A stretch of DNA of 64,000 nt from Cinclus cinclus (lineage: Eukaryota > Chordata > Aves > Passeriformes > Cinclidae), in the NCBI RefSeq assembly GCF_963662255.1, contig NW_026912195.1:219001-283000 (forward strand), written 5' to 3'. Shown here in pieces: positions 11,771-25,300 of the stretch (its first letter is position 1; the number at the start of each line of letters is the position of its first letter). The translations under genes and the position numbers were made by a program. The notes beneath the pieces were generated by a model, which worked only from the letters and a program-made list of their open reading frames with translations, made no database searches and was not told where the DNA came from.

Positions 11771-11890
11771 TAAAAAATTCCATAAGGACGAGGATTTCTC
11801 CCAGACCAAAGCTGCCCCCTCCTCCAAACCTGGCTGCCATCGGAGGCCCAAACGCGCCCTACAAATGACATCTGCATTGTGGGCTCTTGA
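11771..11890. repeat. Aberrant monomer with two 1-bp deletions
   Basis: The unit starts gctaaaaaattcc instead of gctacaaaaattcc and later has ctacaaatgac (11859-11869) instead of ctacaaaatgac. It also carries attgtgggctc, a mosaic of the attgtgggttc and caagtgggctc forms. The deletions shift all reading frames. It marks the junction between the block related to 6.8-7.7 kb and the block related to 2.9-3.7 kb. Confidence 0.8.
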
Positions 11891-14600
11891 GTTTGGCTTT
11901 CTGGGGAAATGTGCCTCCTTTCGGAGTCAACTTGCCTGCGGCCCATGCAGGGCTTTTGCCTACAAAAATTCCATAAGGACGAGGATTTCTCCCAGACCAA
12001 AGCTGCCCCCTCCTCCAAACCTGGCTGCCATCAGAGGCCGAAACGTGCCCTACAAAATGACATCTGCCAAGTGGGCTCTTGAGTTTGGCTTCTTGTGTGG
12101 AAGTACCTCCTTTCAAAGCCAACTTGCCAGCGGCCCGTCCTGGGCTTTTGCCTACAAAAATTCCATAAGGACGAGGATTTCTCCCAGACCAAAGCTGCCC
12201 CCTCCTCCAAACCTGGCTGCCATCGGAGGCCCAAACGCGCCCCACAAAATGACACCTGCATTGAGGGTTCTTGAGTTTGGCTTCCTGGGGAAAAGTGCCT
12301 CCTTTCGGAGTCAACTTGCCTGCGGCCCATGCAGGGCTTTTGCCTACAAAAATTCCAGAAGGACGAGGATTTCTCCCAGACCAAAGCTGCCCCCTCCTCC
12401 AAACCTGGCTGCCATCGGAGGCCCAAACGTGCCCTACAAAATGACACCTGCCAAGTGGGCTCTTGAGTTTGGCTTCTTGGGTGGAAGTGCCTCCTTTCAA
12501 AGCCAACTTGCCTGCGGCCCGTCCTGGGCTTTTGCCTACAAAAATTCCATAAGGACGAGGATTTCTCCCAGACCAAAGCTGCCCCCTCCTCCAAACCTGG
12601 CTGCCATCGGAGGCCCAAACGCGCCCTACAAAATGACATCTGCCAAGTGGGCTCTTGAGTTTGGCTTCTTGCGGAAAAGTGCCTCCTTTCAAAGCCAACT
12701 TGCCTAACTAGCCTGCGGCCCGTGCTGGGCTTTAGACTACAAAAATTCCATAAGGACGAGGATTTCTCCCAGACCAAAGCTGCCCCCTCCTCCAAACCTG
12801 GCTGCCATCGGAGGCCCAAACGCGCCCCACAAAATGACATCTGCCAAGTGGGCTCTTGAGTTTGGCTTCTTGGGGAAAAGTGCCTCCTTTCGGAGTCAAC
12901 TTGCCTAACTTGCCTGCGGCCCAAGTGGGGTTTTTGCCTACAAAAATTCCATAAGGACGAGGATTTCTCCCAGACCAAAGCTGCCCCCTCCTCCAAACCT
13001 GGCTGACATCGGAGGCCCAAACGCGCCCTACAAAATGACACCTGCCAAGTCGGCTCTTGAGTTTGGCTTCTTGGGGAAAAGTGACTCCTTTCAAAACCAA
13101 CTTGCCTGCGTCCCGTCCTGGGCTTTTGCTACAAAAATTCCATAAGGACGAGGATTCCTCCCAGACCAAAGCTGCCCCCTCCTCCAAACCTGGCTGCCAT
13201 CGGAGGCCCAAACGCGCCCTACAAAATGACATCTGCCAAGTGGGCTCTTGAGTTTGGCTTTCTGGGGAAAAGTGCCTCCTTTCGGAGTCAACTTGCCTGC
13301 GGCTCATGCAGGGGTTTTGCCCACAAAAATTCCATAAGGACGAGGATTTCTCCCAGACCAAAGCTGCCACCTCCTCCAAACCTGGCTGCCATCGGAGGCC
13401 CAAACGCGCCCTACAAAATGACACCTGCCAAGTGGGCTCTTGAGTTTGGCTTCTTGGGGAAAATTGCCTCCTTTCGGAGTCAACTTGCCGGCGGCCCATG
13501 CAGGGCTTTTGCCTACAAAAATTCCATAAGGACGAGGATTTCTCCCAGACCAAAGCTGCCCCCTCCTCCAAACCTGGCTGCCATCGGAGGCCCAAACGCG
13601 CCCTACAAAATGACACCTGCATTGTGGGCTCTTGAGTTTGGTTTCTTGGGGAAAAGTGCCTCCTTTCGGAGCCAACTTGCCTAACTAGCCTGCGGCCTGT
13701 GCTGGGCTTTTGCCTACAAAAATTCCATAAGGACGAGGATTTCTCCCAGACCAAAGCTGCCCCCTCCTCCAAACCTGGCTGCCATCAGAGGCCCAAACGC
13801 GCCCTACAAAATGACATCTGCCAAGTGGGCTCTTGAGTTTGGCTTCTTGGGGAAAAGTGCCTCCTTTCAGAGCCAAATTGCCTAACTTGCCTGCGGCCCG
13901 TCCTGGGCTTTTGCCTCCAAAAATTCCAGAAGGACGAGGATTTCTCCCAGACCAAAGCTGCCCCCTCCTCCAAACCTGGCTGCCATCGGAGGCCCAAACG
14001 CGCCCCACAAAATGACACCTGCATTGAGGGTTCTTGAGTTTGGCTTCCTGGGGAAAAGTGCCTCCTTTCGGAGTCAACTTGCCTGCGGCCCATGCAGGGC
14101 TTTTGCCTACAAAAATTCCAGAAGGACGAGGATTTCTCCCAGACCAAAGCTGCCCCCTCCTCCAAACCTGGCTGCCATCGGAGGCCCAAACGTGCCCTAC
14201 AAAATGACACCTGCCAAGTGGGCTCTTGAGTTTGGCTTCTTGGGTGGAAGTGCCTCCTTTCAAAGCCAACTTGCCTGCGGCCCGTCCTGGGCTTTTGCCT
14301 ACAAAAATTCCAGAAGGACGAGGATTTCTCCCAGACCAAAGCTGCCCCCTCCTCCAAACCTGGCTGCCATCGGAGGCCCAAACGCGCCCCACAAAATGAC
14401 AACTGCATTGAGGGTTCTTGAGTTTGGCTTCTTGGGGAAAAGTGCCTCCTTTCGGAGCCAACTTGCCTAACTTGCCTGCGGCCCGTCCTGGGCTTTTGCC
14501 TCCAAAAATTCCAGAAGGACGAGGATTTCTCCCAGACCAAAGCTGCCCCCTCCTCCAAACCTGGCTGCCATCGGAGGCCCAAACGTGCCCTACAAAATGA
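11891..14600. repeat. Satellite, composite of blocks related to 2.9-3.7 kb and 10.9-11.5 kb
   Basis: 11.88-12.71 kb matches 2.90-3.73 kb in monomer order (offset 8980 bp), including the tttctggggaaatgtg unit. 13.05-13.68 kb matches 10.92-11.55 kb (offset 2135 bp) but carries ctcatgcagggg near 13302 where the latter has gatcatgcagggg. The remainder is 192- and 201-bp units, including an aattgcctaac unit at 13872. Confidence 0.75.
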
Positions 14601-17000
14601 CACCTGCCAAGTGGGCTCTTGAGTTTGGCTTCTTGGGGAAAAGTGACTCCTTTCAAAACCAACTTGCCTGTGTCCCGTCCCGGGCTTTTGCTACAAAAAT
14701 TCCAGAAGGACGAGGATTTCTCCCAGACCAAAGCTGCCCCCTCCTCCAAACCTGGCTGCCATCGCAGGCCCAAACGCGCCCCACAAAATGACATCTGCAT
14801 TGAGGGTTCTTCAGTTTGGCTTCTTGGGGAAAAGTGCCTCCTTTCGGAGCCAACTTGCCTAACTTGCCTGCGGCCCGTCCTGGGCTTTTGCCTCCAAAAA
14901 TTCCATAAGGACGAGGATTTCTCCCAGGCCAAAGCTGCCCCCTCCTCCAAACCTGGCTGCCATCAGAGGCCCAAACGTGCCCTACAAAATGACACCTGCC
15001 AAGTGGGCTCTTGAGTTTGGCTTCTTGGGGAAAAGTGACTCCTTTCAAAACCAACTTGCCTGTGTCCCGTCCCGGGCTTTTGCTACAAAAATTCCATAAG
15101 GACGAGGATTTCTCCCAGACCAAAGCTGCCCCCTCCTCCAAACCTGGCTGCCATCGGAGGCCCAAACGTGCCCTACAAAATGACATCTGCCAAGTGGGCT
15201 CTTGAGTTTGGCTTCTTGGGTGGAAGTGCCTCCTTTCAAAGCCAACTTGCCTGCGGCCCGTCCTAGGCTTTTGCCTACAAAAATTCCATAAGGACGAGGA
15301 TTTCTCCCAGACCAAAGCTGCCCCCTCCTCCAAACCTGGCTGCCATCGGAGGCCCAAACGTGCCCTACAAAATGACACCTGCCAAGTGGGCTCTTGAGTT
15401 TGGCTTCTTGGGTGGAAGTACCTCCTTTCAAAGCCAACTTGCCTGCGGCCCGTCCTGGGCTTTTGCCTACAAAATTCCATAAGGACGAGGATTTCTCCCA
15501 GACCAAAGCTGCCCCCTCCTCCAAACCTGGCTGACATCGGAGGCCCAAACGCGCCCTACAAAATGACATCTGCCAAGTGGGCTCTTGAGTTTGGCTTCTT
15601 GGGGAAAAGTGATTCCTTTCAAAGCCAACTTGCCTAACTAGCCTGTGGCCCGTCCTGGGCTTTAGACTACAAAAATTCCATAAGGACGAGGATTTCTCCC
15701 AGACCAAAGCTGCCCCCTCCTCCAAACCTGCCTGCCATCAGAGGCCCAAATGCGCCCCACAAAATGACATCTGCCAAGTGGGCTCTTGAGTTTGGCTTCT
15801 TGGGGAAAAGTGCCTCCTTTCGGAGCCAACTTGCCTAACTTGCCTGCGGCCCGTCCTGGGCTTTTGCCTCCAAAAATTCCAGAAGGACGAGGATTTCTCC
15901 CAGACCAAAGCTGCCCCCTCCTCCAAACCTGGCTGCCATCGGAGGCCCAAACGCGCCCCACAAAATGACACCTGCATTGAGGGTTCTTGAGTTTGGCTTC
16001 CTGGGGAAAAGTGCCTCCTTTCGGAGTCAACTTGCCTGCGGCCCATGCAGAGCTTTTGCCTACAAAAATTCCAGAAGGACGAGGATTTCTCCCAGACCAA
16101 AGCTGCCCCCTCCTCCAAACCTGGCTGCCATCGGAGGCCCAAACGTGCCCTACAAAATGACACCTGCCAAGTGGGCTCTTGAGTTTGGCTTCTTGGGTGG
16201 AAGTGCCTCCTTTCAAAGCCAACTTGCCTGCGGCCCGTCCTGGGCTTTTGCCTACAAAAATTCCATAAGGACGAGGATTTCTCCCAGACCAAAGCTGCCC
16301 CCTCCTCCAAACCTAGCTGCCATCGGTGGCCCAAACGCGCCCTACAAAATGACACCTGCCAAGTGGGCTCCTGAGTTTGGCTTCTTGGGGGAAAGTGCCT
16401 CATTTTGGAGTCAACTTGCCTGGGGCCCTTCCTGAGCTTTTGCCTCCAAAAATTCCAGAAGGACGAGGATTTCTCCCAGACCAAAGCTGCCCCCTCCTCC
16501 AAACATGGCTGCCATCGAGGCCCAAACGTGCGCTACAAAACGACACCTGCCAAGTGGGCTCTTGAGTTTGGCTTCTTGGGGAAAAGTGACTCCTTTCAAA
16601 ACCAACTTGCCTGCGTCCCGTCCCGGGCTTTTGCTACAAAAATTCCATAAGGACGAGGATTTCTCCCAGACCAAAGCTGCCCCCTCCTCCAAACCTGGCT
16701 GCCATCGGAGGCCCAAACGCGCCCTACAAAATGACATCTGCCAAGTGGGCTCTTGAGTTTGGCTTCTTGCGGAAAAGTGCCTCATTTCAAAGCCAACTTG
16801 CCTGCGGCCCATGCAGGGCTTTTGCCGACAAAAATTCCATAAGGACGGGGATTTCTCCCAGACCAAAGCTGCCCCCTCCTCCAAACCTGGCTGCCATCGG
16901 AGGCCCAAACGCGCCCTACAAAATGACATCTGCCAAGTGGGCTCTTGAGTTTGGGTTCTTGGGGAAAAGTGCTTCCTTCCGGAGCCAAAATGCCTAACTT
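14601..17000. repeat. Satellite block related to 45.3-48.2 kb
   Basis: The order and private variants recur about 30-31 kb to the right. The 15786-16230 stretch matches 46100-46540 at offset 30314. The 1-bp deletion gccatcgaggccc (16511 versus 47820) and aaggacgggg (16841 versus 48150) are shared at offset 31309. One A-tract is shortened (acaaaattcc near 15470). Confidence 0.78.
16331..16560. repeat. Divergent monomer within the array
   Basis: This is among the most diverged units I see. It has cattttggagtc for the usual cctttcggagtc, tggggcccttcctgagc for tgcggcccgtcctgggc, a 1-bp loss in gccatcgagg, and gtgcgctacaaaacgac for gcgccctacaaaatgac. It is still a clear monomer. A partly similar unit with the same deletion lies near 47730-47870. 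Confidence 0.75.
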
Positions 17001-19080
17001 GCCTGCGGCCCGTCCTGGGCTTTTGAGTACAAAAATTCCATAAGGACGAGGATTTCTCCCAGACCAAAGCTGCCCCCTCCTCCAAACCTGGCTGCCATCA
17101 GAGGCCCAAACGCGCCCTACAAAAGGACATCTGCATTGCGGGTTCTTGAGTTTGGCTTCTTGGGGAAAAGTGCCTCCTTTCAAAGCCAACATGCCTAACT
17201 TGCCTGCGGCCCGTCCTGGGCTTTTGCCTCCAAAAATTCCATAAGTACAAGGATTTCTCCCAGACCAAAGCTGCCCCCTCCTCCAAACCTGGCTGCCATC
17301 GGAGGCCCAAACGCGCCCTACAAAATGACACCTGCCAAGTGGGCTCTTGAGTTTGGCTTCTTGGGGAAAAGTGACTCCTTTCGGAGTCAACTTGCCTGCG
17401 GCCCATGCAGGGCTTTTGCCTACAAAAATTCCATAAGGACGAGGATTTCTCCCAGACCAAAGCTGCCCCCTCCTCCAAACCTGGCTGCCATCGGAGGCCC
17501 AAACGTGCCCTACAAAATGACATCTGCCAAGTGGGCTCTTGAGTTTGGCTTCTTGGGGAAAAGTGCCTCCTTTCAAAGCCAACTTGCCTGCGGCCCGTCC
17601 TGGGCTTTTGCCTACAAAAATTCCATAAGGACGAGGATTTCTCCCAGACCAAAGCTGCCCCCTCCTCCAAACCTGGCTGCCATCGGAGGCCCAAACGCGC
17701 CCTACAAAATGACATCTGCCAAGTGGGCTCTTGAGTTTGGCTTCTTGGGGGAAAGTGCCTCCTTTCAAAGCCAACTTGCCTGCAGCCCGTGCTGGGCTTT
17801 AGACTACAAAAATTCCATAAGGACGAGGATTTCTCCCAGACCAAAGCTGCCCCCTCCTCCAAACCTGGCTGCCATCGGAGGCCCAAACGCGCCCCACAAA
17901 ATGACATCTGCATTGAGGGTTCTTGAGTTTGGCTTCTTGGGGAAAAGTGCCTCCTTTCGGAGCCAACTTGCCTAACTTGCCTGCGGCCCGTCCTGGGCTT
18001 TTGCTACAAAAATTCCATAAGGACGAGGATTTCTCCCAGACCAAAGCTGCCCCCTCCTCCAAACCTGGCTGCCATCGGAGGCCCAAACGCGCCCTACAAA
18101 ATGACATCTGCATTGTGAGTTCTTGAGTTTGGCTTCTTGGGGAAAAGTGCCTCCTTTCAAAGCCAACTTGCCTAACTTGCCTGCGGCCCATGCGGGGTTT
18201 TTGCCTACAAAAATTCCATAAGGACGAGGATTTCTCCCAGACCAAAGCTGCCCCCTCCTCCAAACCTGGCTGACATCGGAGGCCCAAACGCGCCCTACAA
18301 AATGACACCTGCCAAGTGGGCTCTTGAGTTTGGCTTCTTGGGGAAAAGTGACTCCTTTCAAAACCAACTTGCCTGCGTCCCGTCCCGGGCTTTTGCTAAA
18401 AAAATTCCATAAGGACGAGGATTCCTCCCAGACCAAAGCTGCCCCCTCCTCCAAACCTGGCTGCCATCGGAGGCCCAAACGCGCCCTACAAAATGACATA
18501 TGCCAAGTGGGCTCTTGAGTTTGGCTTTCTGGGGAAAAGTGCCTCCTTTCGGACTCAACTTGCCTGCGGCCCATGCAGGGCTTTTGCCTCCAAAAATTCC
18601 ATAAGGACGAGGATTACTCCCAGACCAAAGCAGCCCCCTCCTCCAAACCTGGCTGTCATCGGAGGCCCAAACGCGCCCTACAAAATGACATCTGCCAAGT
18701 GGGCTCTTGAGTTTGGCTTCTTGGGTGGAAGTACCTCCTTTCAAAGCCAACTTGCCTGCGGCCCTTCCTGGGCTGTTGCCTACAAAAATTCCATAAGGAC
18801 GAGGATTCCTCCCAGACCAAAGCTGCCCCCTCCTCCAAACCTGGCTGCCATCGGAGGCCCAAACGCGCCCTACAAAATCACATCAGCCAAGTGGGCTCTT
18901 GAGTTTGGCTTCTTGCGGAAAAGTGCCTCCTTTCAAAGCCAACTTGCCTAACTATCCTGCGGCCCGTGCTGGGCTTTAGACTACAAAAATTCCATAAGGA
19001 CGAGGATTTCTCCCAGACCAAAGCTGCCCCCTCCTCCAAACCTGGCTGCCATCGGAGGACCAAACGCGCCCTACAAAATG
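17001..19080. repeat. Satellite, mixed segment
   Basis: About 10-11 monomers. 17.78-18.30 kb matches 21.10-21.62 kb at an offset of 3323 bp (shared attgtgagttc). 18.66-19.08 kb matches 21.60-22.02 kb at an offset of 2940 bp (shared tgggctgttgcc and cggaggaccaaac). Local oddities are acaaaaggacatc near 17118, aagtacaagg near 17243 and gctaaaaaaattcc near 18396. Confidence 0.78.
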
Positions 19081-20640
19081 ACACCTGCATTGAGGGTTCT
19101 TGATTTTGGCTTCCTGGGGAAAAGTGCCTCCTTTCGGAGCCAACTTGCCTAACTTGCCTGCGGCCCGTCCTGGGCTTTTGCCTCCAAAAATTCCAGAAGG
19201 AAGAGGATTTCTCCCAGGCCAAAGCTGCCCCCTCCTCCAAACCTGGCTGCCATCGGAGGCCCAAACGTGCCCTACAAAATGACACCTGCCAAGTGGGCTC
19301 TTGAGTTTGGCTTCTTGGGGAAAAGTGCCTCCTTTCAAAGCCAACTTGCCTGCAGCCCGTGCTGGGCTATAGACTACAAAAATTCCATAAGGACGAGGAT
19401 TTCTCCCAGACCAAAGCTGCCCCCTCCTCCAAACCTGGCTGCCATCGGAGGCCCAAACGTGCCCTACAAAATGACACCTGCCAAGTGGGCTCTTGAGTTT
19501 GGCTTCTTGGGGAAAAGTGCCTCCTTTCAAAGCCAACTTGCCTAACTAGCCTGCGGCCCATGCTGGGCTTTTGCCTACAAAAATTCCATAAGGACGAGGA
19601 TTTCTCCCAGACCAAAGCTGCCCCCTCCTCCAAACCTGGCTGCCATCGGAGGCCCAAACGCGCCCTACAAAATGACATCTGCATTGTGGGTTCTTGAGTT
19701 TGGCTTCTTGGGGAAAAGTGCCTCCTTTCAAAGCCAACTTGCCTAACTTGCCTGCGGCCCATGCGGGGTTTTTGCCTACAAAAATTCCATAAGGACGAGG
19801 ATTTCTCCCAGACCAAAGCTGCCCCCTCCTCCAAACCTGGCTGCCATCGGAGGCCCAAACGCGCCCTACAAAATGACATCTGCCAAGTGGGCTCTTGAGT
19901 TTGGCTTCTTGGGGGAAAGTGCCTCCTTTCAAAGCCAACTTGCCTGCGGCCCATGCAGGGCTCTTGCCGACAAAAATTCCATAAGGACGAGGATTTCTCC
20001 CAGACCAAAGCTGCCCCCTCCTCCAAACCTGGCTGCCATCGGAGGCCCAAACGTGCCCTACAAAATGACATCTGCCAAGTGGGCTCTTGAGTTTGGCTTC
20101 TTGGGTGGAAGTACCTCCTTTCAAAGCCAACTTGCCTGCGGCCTGTGCTGGGCTTTTGCCTACAAAAATTCCATAAGGACGAGGATTTCTCCCAGACCAA
20201 AGCTGCCCCCTCCGCCAAACCTGGCTGCCATTGGAGGCCCAAACGCGCCCTACAAAATGACATCTGCCAAGTGGGCTCTTGAGTTTGGCTTCTTGGGGGA
20301 AAGTGCCTCCTTTCAAAGCCAACTTGCCTAACTAGCCTGCGGCCCGTGCTGGGCTTTTGCTACAAAAATTCCATAAGGACGAGGATTTCTCCCAGACCAA
20401 AGCTGCCCCCTCCTCCAAACCTGGCTGCCATCAGAGGCCCAAACGCGCCCCACAAAATGACACCTGCATTGAGGGTTCTTGAGTTTGGCTTCCTGGGGAA
20501 AAGTGCCTCCTTTCGGAGTCAACTTGCCTGCGGCCCATGCAGGGCTTTTGCCTCCAAAAATTCCAGAAGGACGAGGATTTCTCCCAGACCAAAGCTGCCC
20601 CCTCCTCCAAACCTGGCTGACATCGGAGGCCCAAACGCGC
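19081..20640. repeat. 3333-bp-offset duplication, copy 1
   Basis: Monomer order and private variants such as agaaggaagagg, tgggctatagactac, gggctcttgccgac and ccctccgccaaac recur at 22.43-23.97 kb, and again at 26.5-29.2 kb. The 3333-bp offset is about 17 monomers. Divergence begins near 20640. Confidence 0.85.
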
Positions 20641-22308
20641 CCTACAAAATGACACCTGCCAAGTGGGCTCTTGAGTTTGGCTTCTTGGGGAAAAGTGACT
20701 CCTTTCAAAACCAACTTGCCTGCGTCCCGTCCCGGGCTTTTGCTACAAAAATTCCATAAGGACGAGGATTCCTCCCAGACCAATGCTGCCCCCTCCTCCA
20801 AACCTGGCTGCCATCGGAGGCCCAAACGCGCCCTACAAAATGACATCTGCCAAGTGGGCTCTTGAGTTTGGCTTTCTGGGGAAAAGTGCCTCCTTTCGGA
20901 CTCAACTTGCCTGCGGCCCATGCAGGGCTTTTGCCTACAAAAATTCCATAAGGACGAGGATTTCTCCCAGACCAAAGCTGCCCCCTCCTCCAAACCTGGC
21001 TGCCATCGGAGGCCCAAACGTGCCCTACAAAATGACATCTGCCAAGTGGGCTCTTGAGTTTGGCTTCTTGGGTGGAAGTACCTCCTTTCAAAGCCAACTT
21101 GCCTGCGGCCCGTCCTGGGCTTTTGCCTACAAAAATTCCATAAGGACGAGGATTTCTCCCAGACCAAAGCTGCCCCCTCCTCCAAACCTGGCTGCCATCG
21201 GAGGCCCAAACGCGCCCCACAAAATGACATCTGCATTGAGGGTTCTTGAGTTTGGCTTCTTGGGGAAAAGTGCCTCCTTTCGGAGCCAACTTGCCTAACT
21301 TGCCTGCGGCCCGTCCTGGGCTTTTGCTACAAAAATTCCATAAGGACGAGGATTTCTCCCAGACCAAAGCTGCCCCCTCCTCCAAACCTGGCTGCCATCG
21401 GAGGCCCAAACGCGCCCTACAAAATGACATCTGCATTGTGAGTTCTTGAGTTTGGCTTCTTGGGGAAAAGTGCCTCCTTTCAAAGCCAACTTGCCTAACT
21501 TGCCTGCGGCCCATGCGGGGTTTTTGCCTACAAAAATTCCATAAGGACGAGGATTTCTCCCAGACCAAAGCTGCCCCCTCCTCCAAACCTGGCTGACATC
21601 GGAGGCCCAAACGCGCCCTACAAAATGACATCTGCCAAGTGGGCTCTTGAGTTTGGCTTCTTGGGTGGAAGTACCTCCTTTCAAAGCCAACTTGCCTGCG
21701 GCCCTTCCTGGGCTGTTGCCTACAAAAATTCCATAAGGACGAGGATTCCTCCCAGACCAAAGCTGCCCCCTCCTCCAAACCTGGCTGCCATCGGAGGCCC
21801 AAACGCGCCCTACAAAATGACATCTGCCAAGTGGGCTCTTGAGTTTGGCTTCTTGGGGAAAAGTGCCTCCTTTCAAAGCCAACTTCCCTAACTATCCTGC
21901 GGCCCGTGCTGGGCTTTAGACTACAAAAATTCCATAAGGACGAGGATTTCTCCCAGACCAAAGCTGCCCCCTCCTCCAAACCTGGCTGCCATCGGAGGAC
22001 CAAACGCGCCCTACAAAATGACACCTGCATTGAGGGTTCTTGATTTTGGCTTCCTGGGGAAAAGTGCCTCCTTTCGGAGTCAACTTGCCTGCGGCCCATG
22101 CAGGGCTTTTGCCGACAAAAATTCCATAAGGACGAGGATTTCTCCCAGACCAAAGCTGCCCCCTCCTCCAAACCTGGCTGCCATCGGAGGCCCAAACGCG
22201 CCCTACAAAATGACATCTGCCAAGTGGGCTCTTGAGTTTGGCTTCTTGCGGAAAAGTGCCTCCTTTCAAAGCCAACTTGCCTAACTATCCTGCGGCCCGT
22301 GCTGGGCT
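20641..22308. repeat. Satellite segment between the 3333-bp copies
   Basis: About 8-9 monomers. They include a cgtcccgtcccggg/191-bp unit followed by accaatgctgcc (20781), a variant also at 30177 and 47981, and the blocks shared with 17.8-19.1 kb. No sequence foreign to the satellite is present. Confidence 0.8.
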
Positions 22309-25300
22309 TTAGACTACAAAAATTCCATAAGGACGAGGATTTCTCCCAGACCAAAGCTGCCCCCTCCTCCAAACCTGGCTGCCATCAGAGGCCCAAACGC
22401 GCCCCACAAAATGACATCTGCATTGAGGGTTCTTGAGTTTGGCTTTCTGGGGAAAAGTGCCTCCTTTCGGAGCCAACTTGCCTAACTTGCCTGCGGCCCG
22501 TCCTGGGCTTTTGCCTCCAAAAATTCCAGAAGGAAGAGGATTTCTCCCAGGCCAAAGCTGCCCCCTCCTCCAAACCTGGCTGCCATCGGAGGCCCAAACG
22601 TGCCCTACAAAATGACACCTGCCAAGTGGGCTCTTGAGTTTGGCTTCTTGGGGAAAAGTGCCTCCTTTCAAAGCCAACTTGCCTGCAGCCCGTGCTGGGC
22701 TATAGACTACAAAAATTCCATAAGGACGAGGATTTCTCCCAGACCAAAGCTGCCCCCTCCTCCAAACCTGGCTGCCATCGGAGGCCCAAACGTGCCCTAC
22801 AAAATGACACCTGCCAAGTGGGCCCTTGAGTTTGGCTTCTTGGGGAAAAGTGCCTCCTTTCAAAGCCAACTTGCCTAACTAGCCTGCGGCCCATGCTGGG
22901 CTTTTGCCTACAAAAATTCCATAAGGACGAGGATTTCTCCCAGACCAAAGCTGCCCCCTCCTCCAAACCTGGCTGCCATCGGAGGCCCAAACGCGCCCTA
23001 CAAAATGACATCTGCATTGTGGGTTCTTGAGTTTGGCTTCTTGGGGAAAAGTGCCTCCTTTCAAAGCCAACTTGCCTAACTTGCCTGCGGCCCATGCGGG
23101 GTTTTTGCCTACAAAAATTCCATAAGGACGAGGATTTCTCCCAGACCAAAGCTGCCCCCTCCTCCAAACCTGGCTGCCATCGGAGGCCCAAACGCGCCCT
23201 ACAAAATGACATCTGCCAAGTGGGCTCTTGAGTTTGGCTTCTTGGGGGAAAGTGCCTCCTTTCAAAGCCAACTTGCCTGCGGCCCATGCAGGGCTCTTGC
23301 CGACAAAAATTCCATAAGGACGAGGATTTCTCCCAGACCAAAGCTGCCCCCTCCTCCAAACCTGGCTGCCATCGGAGGCCCAAACGTGCCCTACAAAATG
23401 ACATCTGCCAAGTGGGCTCTTGAGTTTGGCTTCTTGGGTGGAAGTACCTCCTTTCAAAGCCAACTTGCCTGCGGCCTGTGCTGGGCTTTTGCCTACAAAA
23501 ATTCCATAAGGACGAGGATTTCTCCCAGACCAAAGCTGCCCCCTCCGCCAAACCTGGCTGCCATTGGAGGCCCAAACGCGCCCTACAAAATGACATCTGC
23601 CAAGTGGGCTCTTGAGTTTGGCTTCTTGGGGGAAAGTGCCTCCTTTCAAAGCCAACTTGCCAAACTAGCCTGCGGCCCGTGCTGGGCTTTAGACTACAAA
23701 AATTCCATAAGGACGAGGATTTCTCCCAGACCAAAGCTGCCCCCTCCTCCAAACCTGGCTGCCATCAGAGGCCCAAACGCGCCCCACAAAATGACACCTG
23801 CATTGAGGGTTCTTGAGTTTGGCTTCCTGGGGAAAAGTGCCTCCTTTCGGAGTCAACTTGCCTGCGGCCCATGCAGGGCTTTTGCCTCCAAAAATTCCAG
23901 AAGGACGAGGATTTCTCCCAGACCAAAGCTGCCCCCTCCTCCAAACCTGGCTGCCATCGGAGGCCCAAACGCGCCCTACAAAATGACATCTGCCAAGTGG
24001 GCTCTTGAGTTTGGCTTCTTGGGTGGAAGTGCCTCCTTTCAAAGCCAACTTGCCTGCGGCCCGTCCTGGGCTTTTGCCTACAAAAATTCCATAAGGACGA
24101 GGATTTCTCCCAGACCAAAGCTGCCCCCTCCTCCAAACCTAGCTGCCATCGGTGGCCCAAACGCGCCCTACAAAATGACATCTGCCAAGTGGGCTCCTGA
24201 GTTTGGCTTCTTGGGGAAAAGTGCCTCCTTTCGGAGCCAAATTGCCTAACTTGCCTGCGGAACGTGCTGGGCTTTTGCTACAAAAATTCCAGAAGGACGA
24301 GGATTTCTCCAAGACCAAAGCTGCCTCCTCCTCCAAACCTGGCTGCCATCGGAGGCCCAAACGCGCCCTACAAAATGACATCTGCATTGTGGGTTCTTGA
24401 GTTTGGCTTCTTGGGGAAAAGTGCCTCCTTTCAAAGCAACTTGCCTAACTTGCCTTCGGCCCATGCGGGGTTTTTGCCTACAAAAATTCCATAAGGACGA
24501 GGATTTCTCCCAGACCAAAGCTGCCCCCTCCTCCAAACCTGGCTGACATCGGAGGCCCAAACGCGCCCTACAAAATGACACCTGCCAAGTGGGCTCTTGA
24601 GTTTGGCTTCTTGGGGAAAAGTGACTCCTTTCAAAACCAACTTGCCTGCGTCCCGTCCCGGGCTTTTGCTACAAAAATTCCATAAGGACGAGGATTCCTC
24701 CCAGACCAAAGCTGCCCCCTCCTCCAAACCTGGCTGCCATCGGAGGCCCAAACGCGCCCTACAAAATGACATCTGCCAAGTGGGCTCTTGAGTTTGGCTT
24801 TCTGGGGAAAAGTGCCGCCTTTCGGACTCAACTTGCCTGCGGCCCATGCAGGGCTTTTGCCTACAAAAATTCCATAAGGACGAGGATTTCTCCCAGACCA
24901 AAGCTGCCCCCTCCTCCAAACCTGGCTGCCATCGGAGGCCCAAACGTGCCCTACAAAATGACATCTGCCAAGTGGGCTCTTGAGTTTGGCCTCTTGGGTG
25001 GAAGTACCTCCTTTCAAAGCCAACTTGCCTGCGGCCCGTCCTGGGATTTGCCTACAAAAATTCCATAAGGACGAGGATTTCTCCCAGACCAAAGCTGCCC
25101 CCTCCTCCAAACCTGGCTGCCATCGGAGGCCCAAACTCGCCCCACAAAATGACACCTGCATTGAGGGTTCTTGAGTTTGGCTTCCTGGGGAAAAGTGCCT
25201 CCTTTCGGAGTCAACTTGCCTGCGGCCCATGCAGGGCTTTTGCCGACAAAAATTCCATAAGGACGAGGATTTCTCCCAGACCAAAGCTGCCCCCTCCTCC

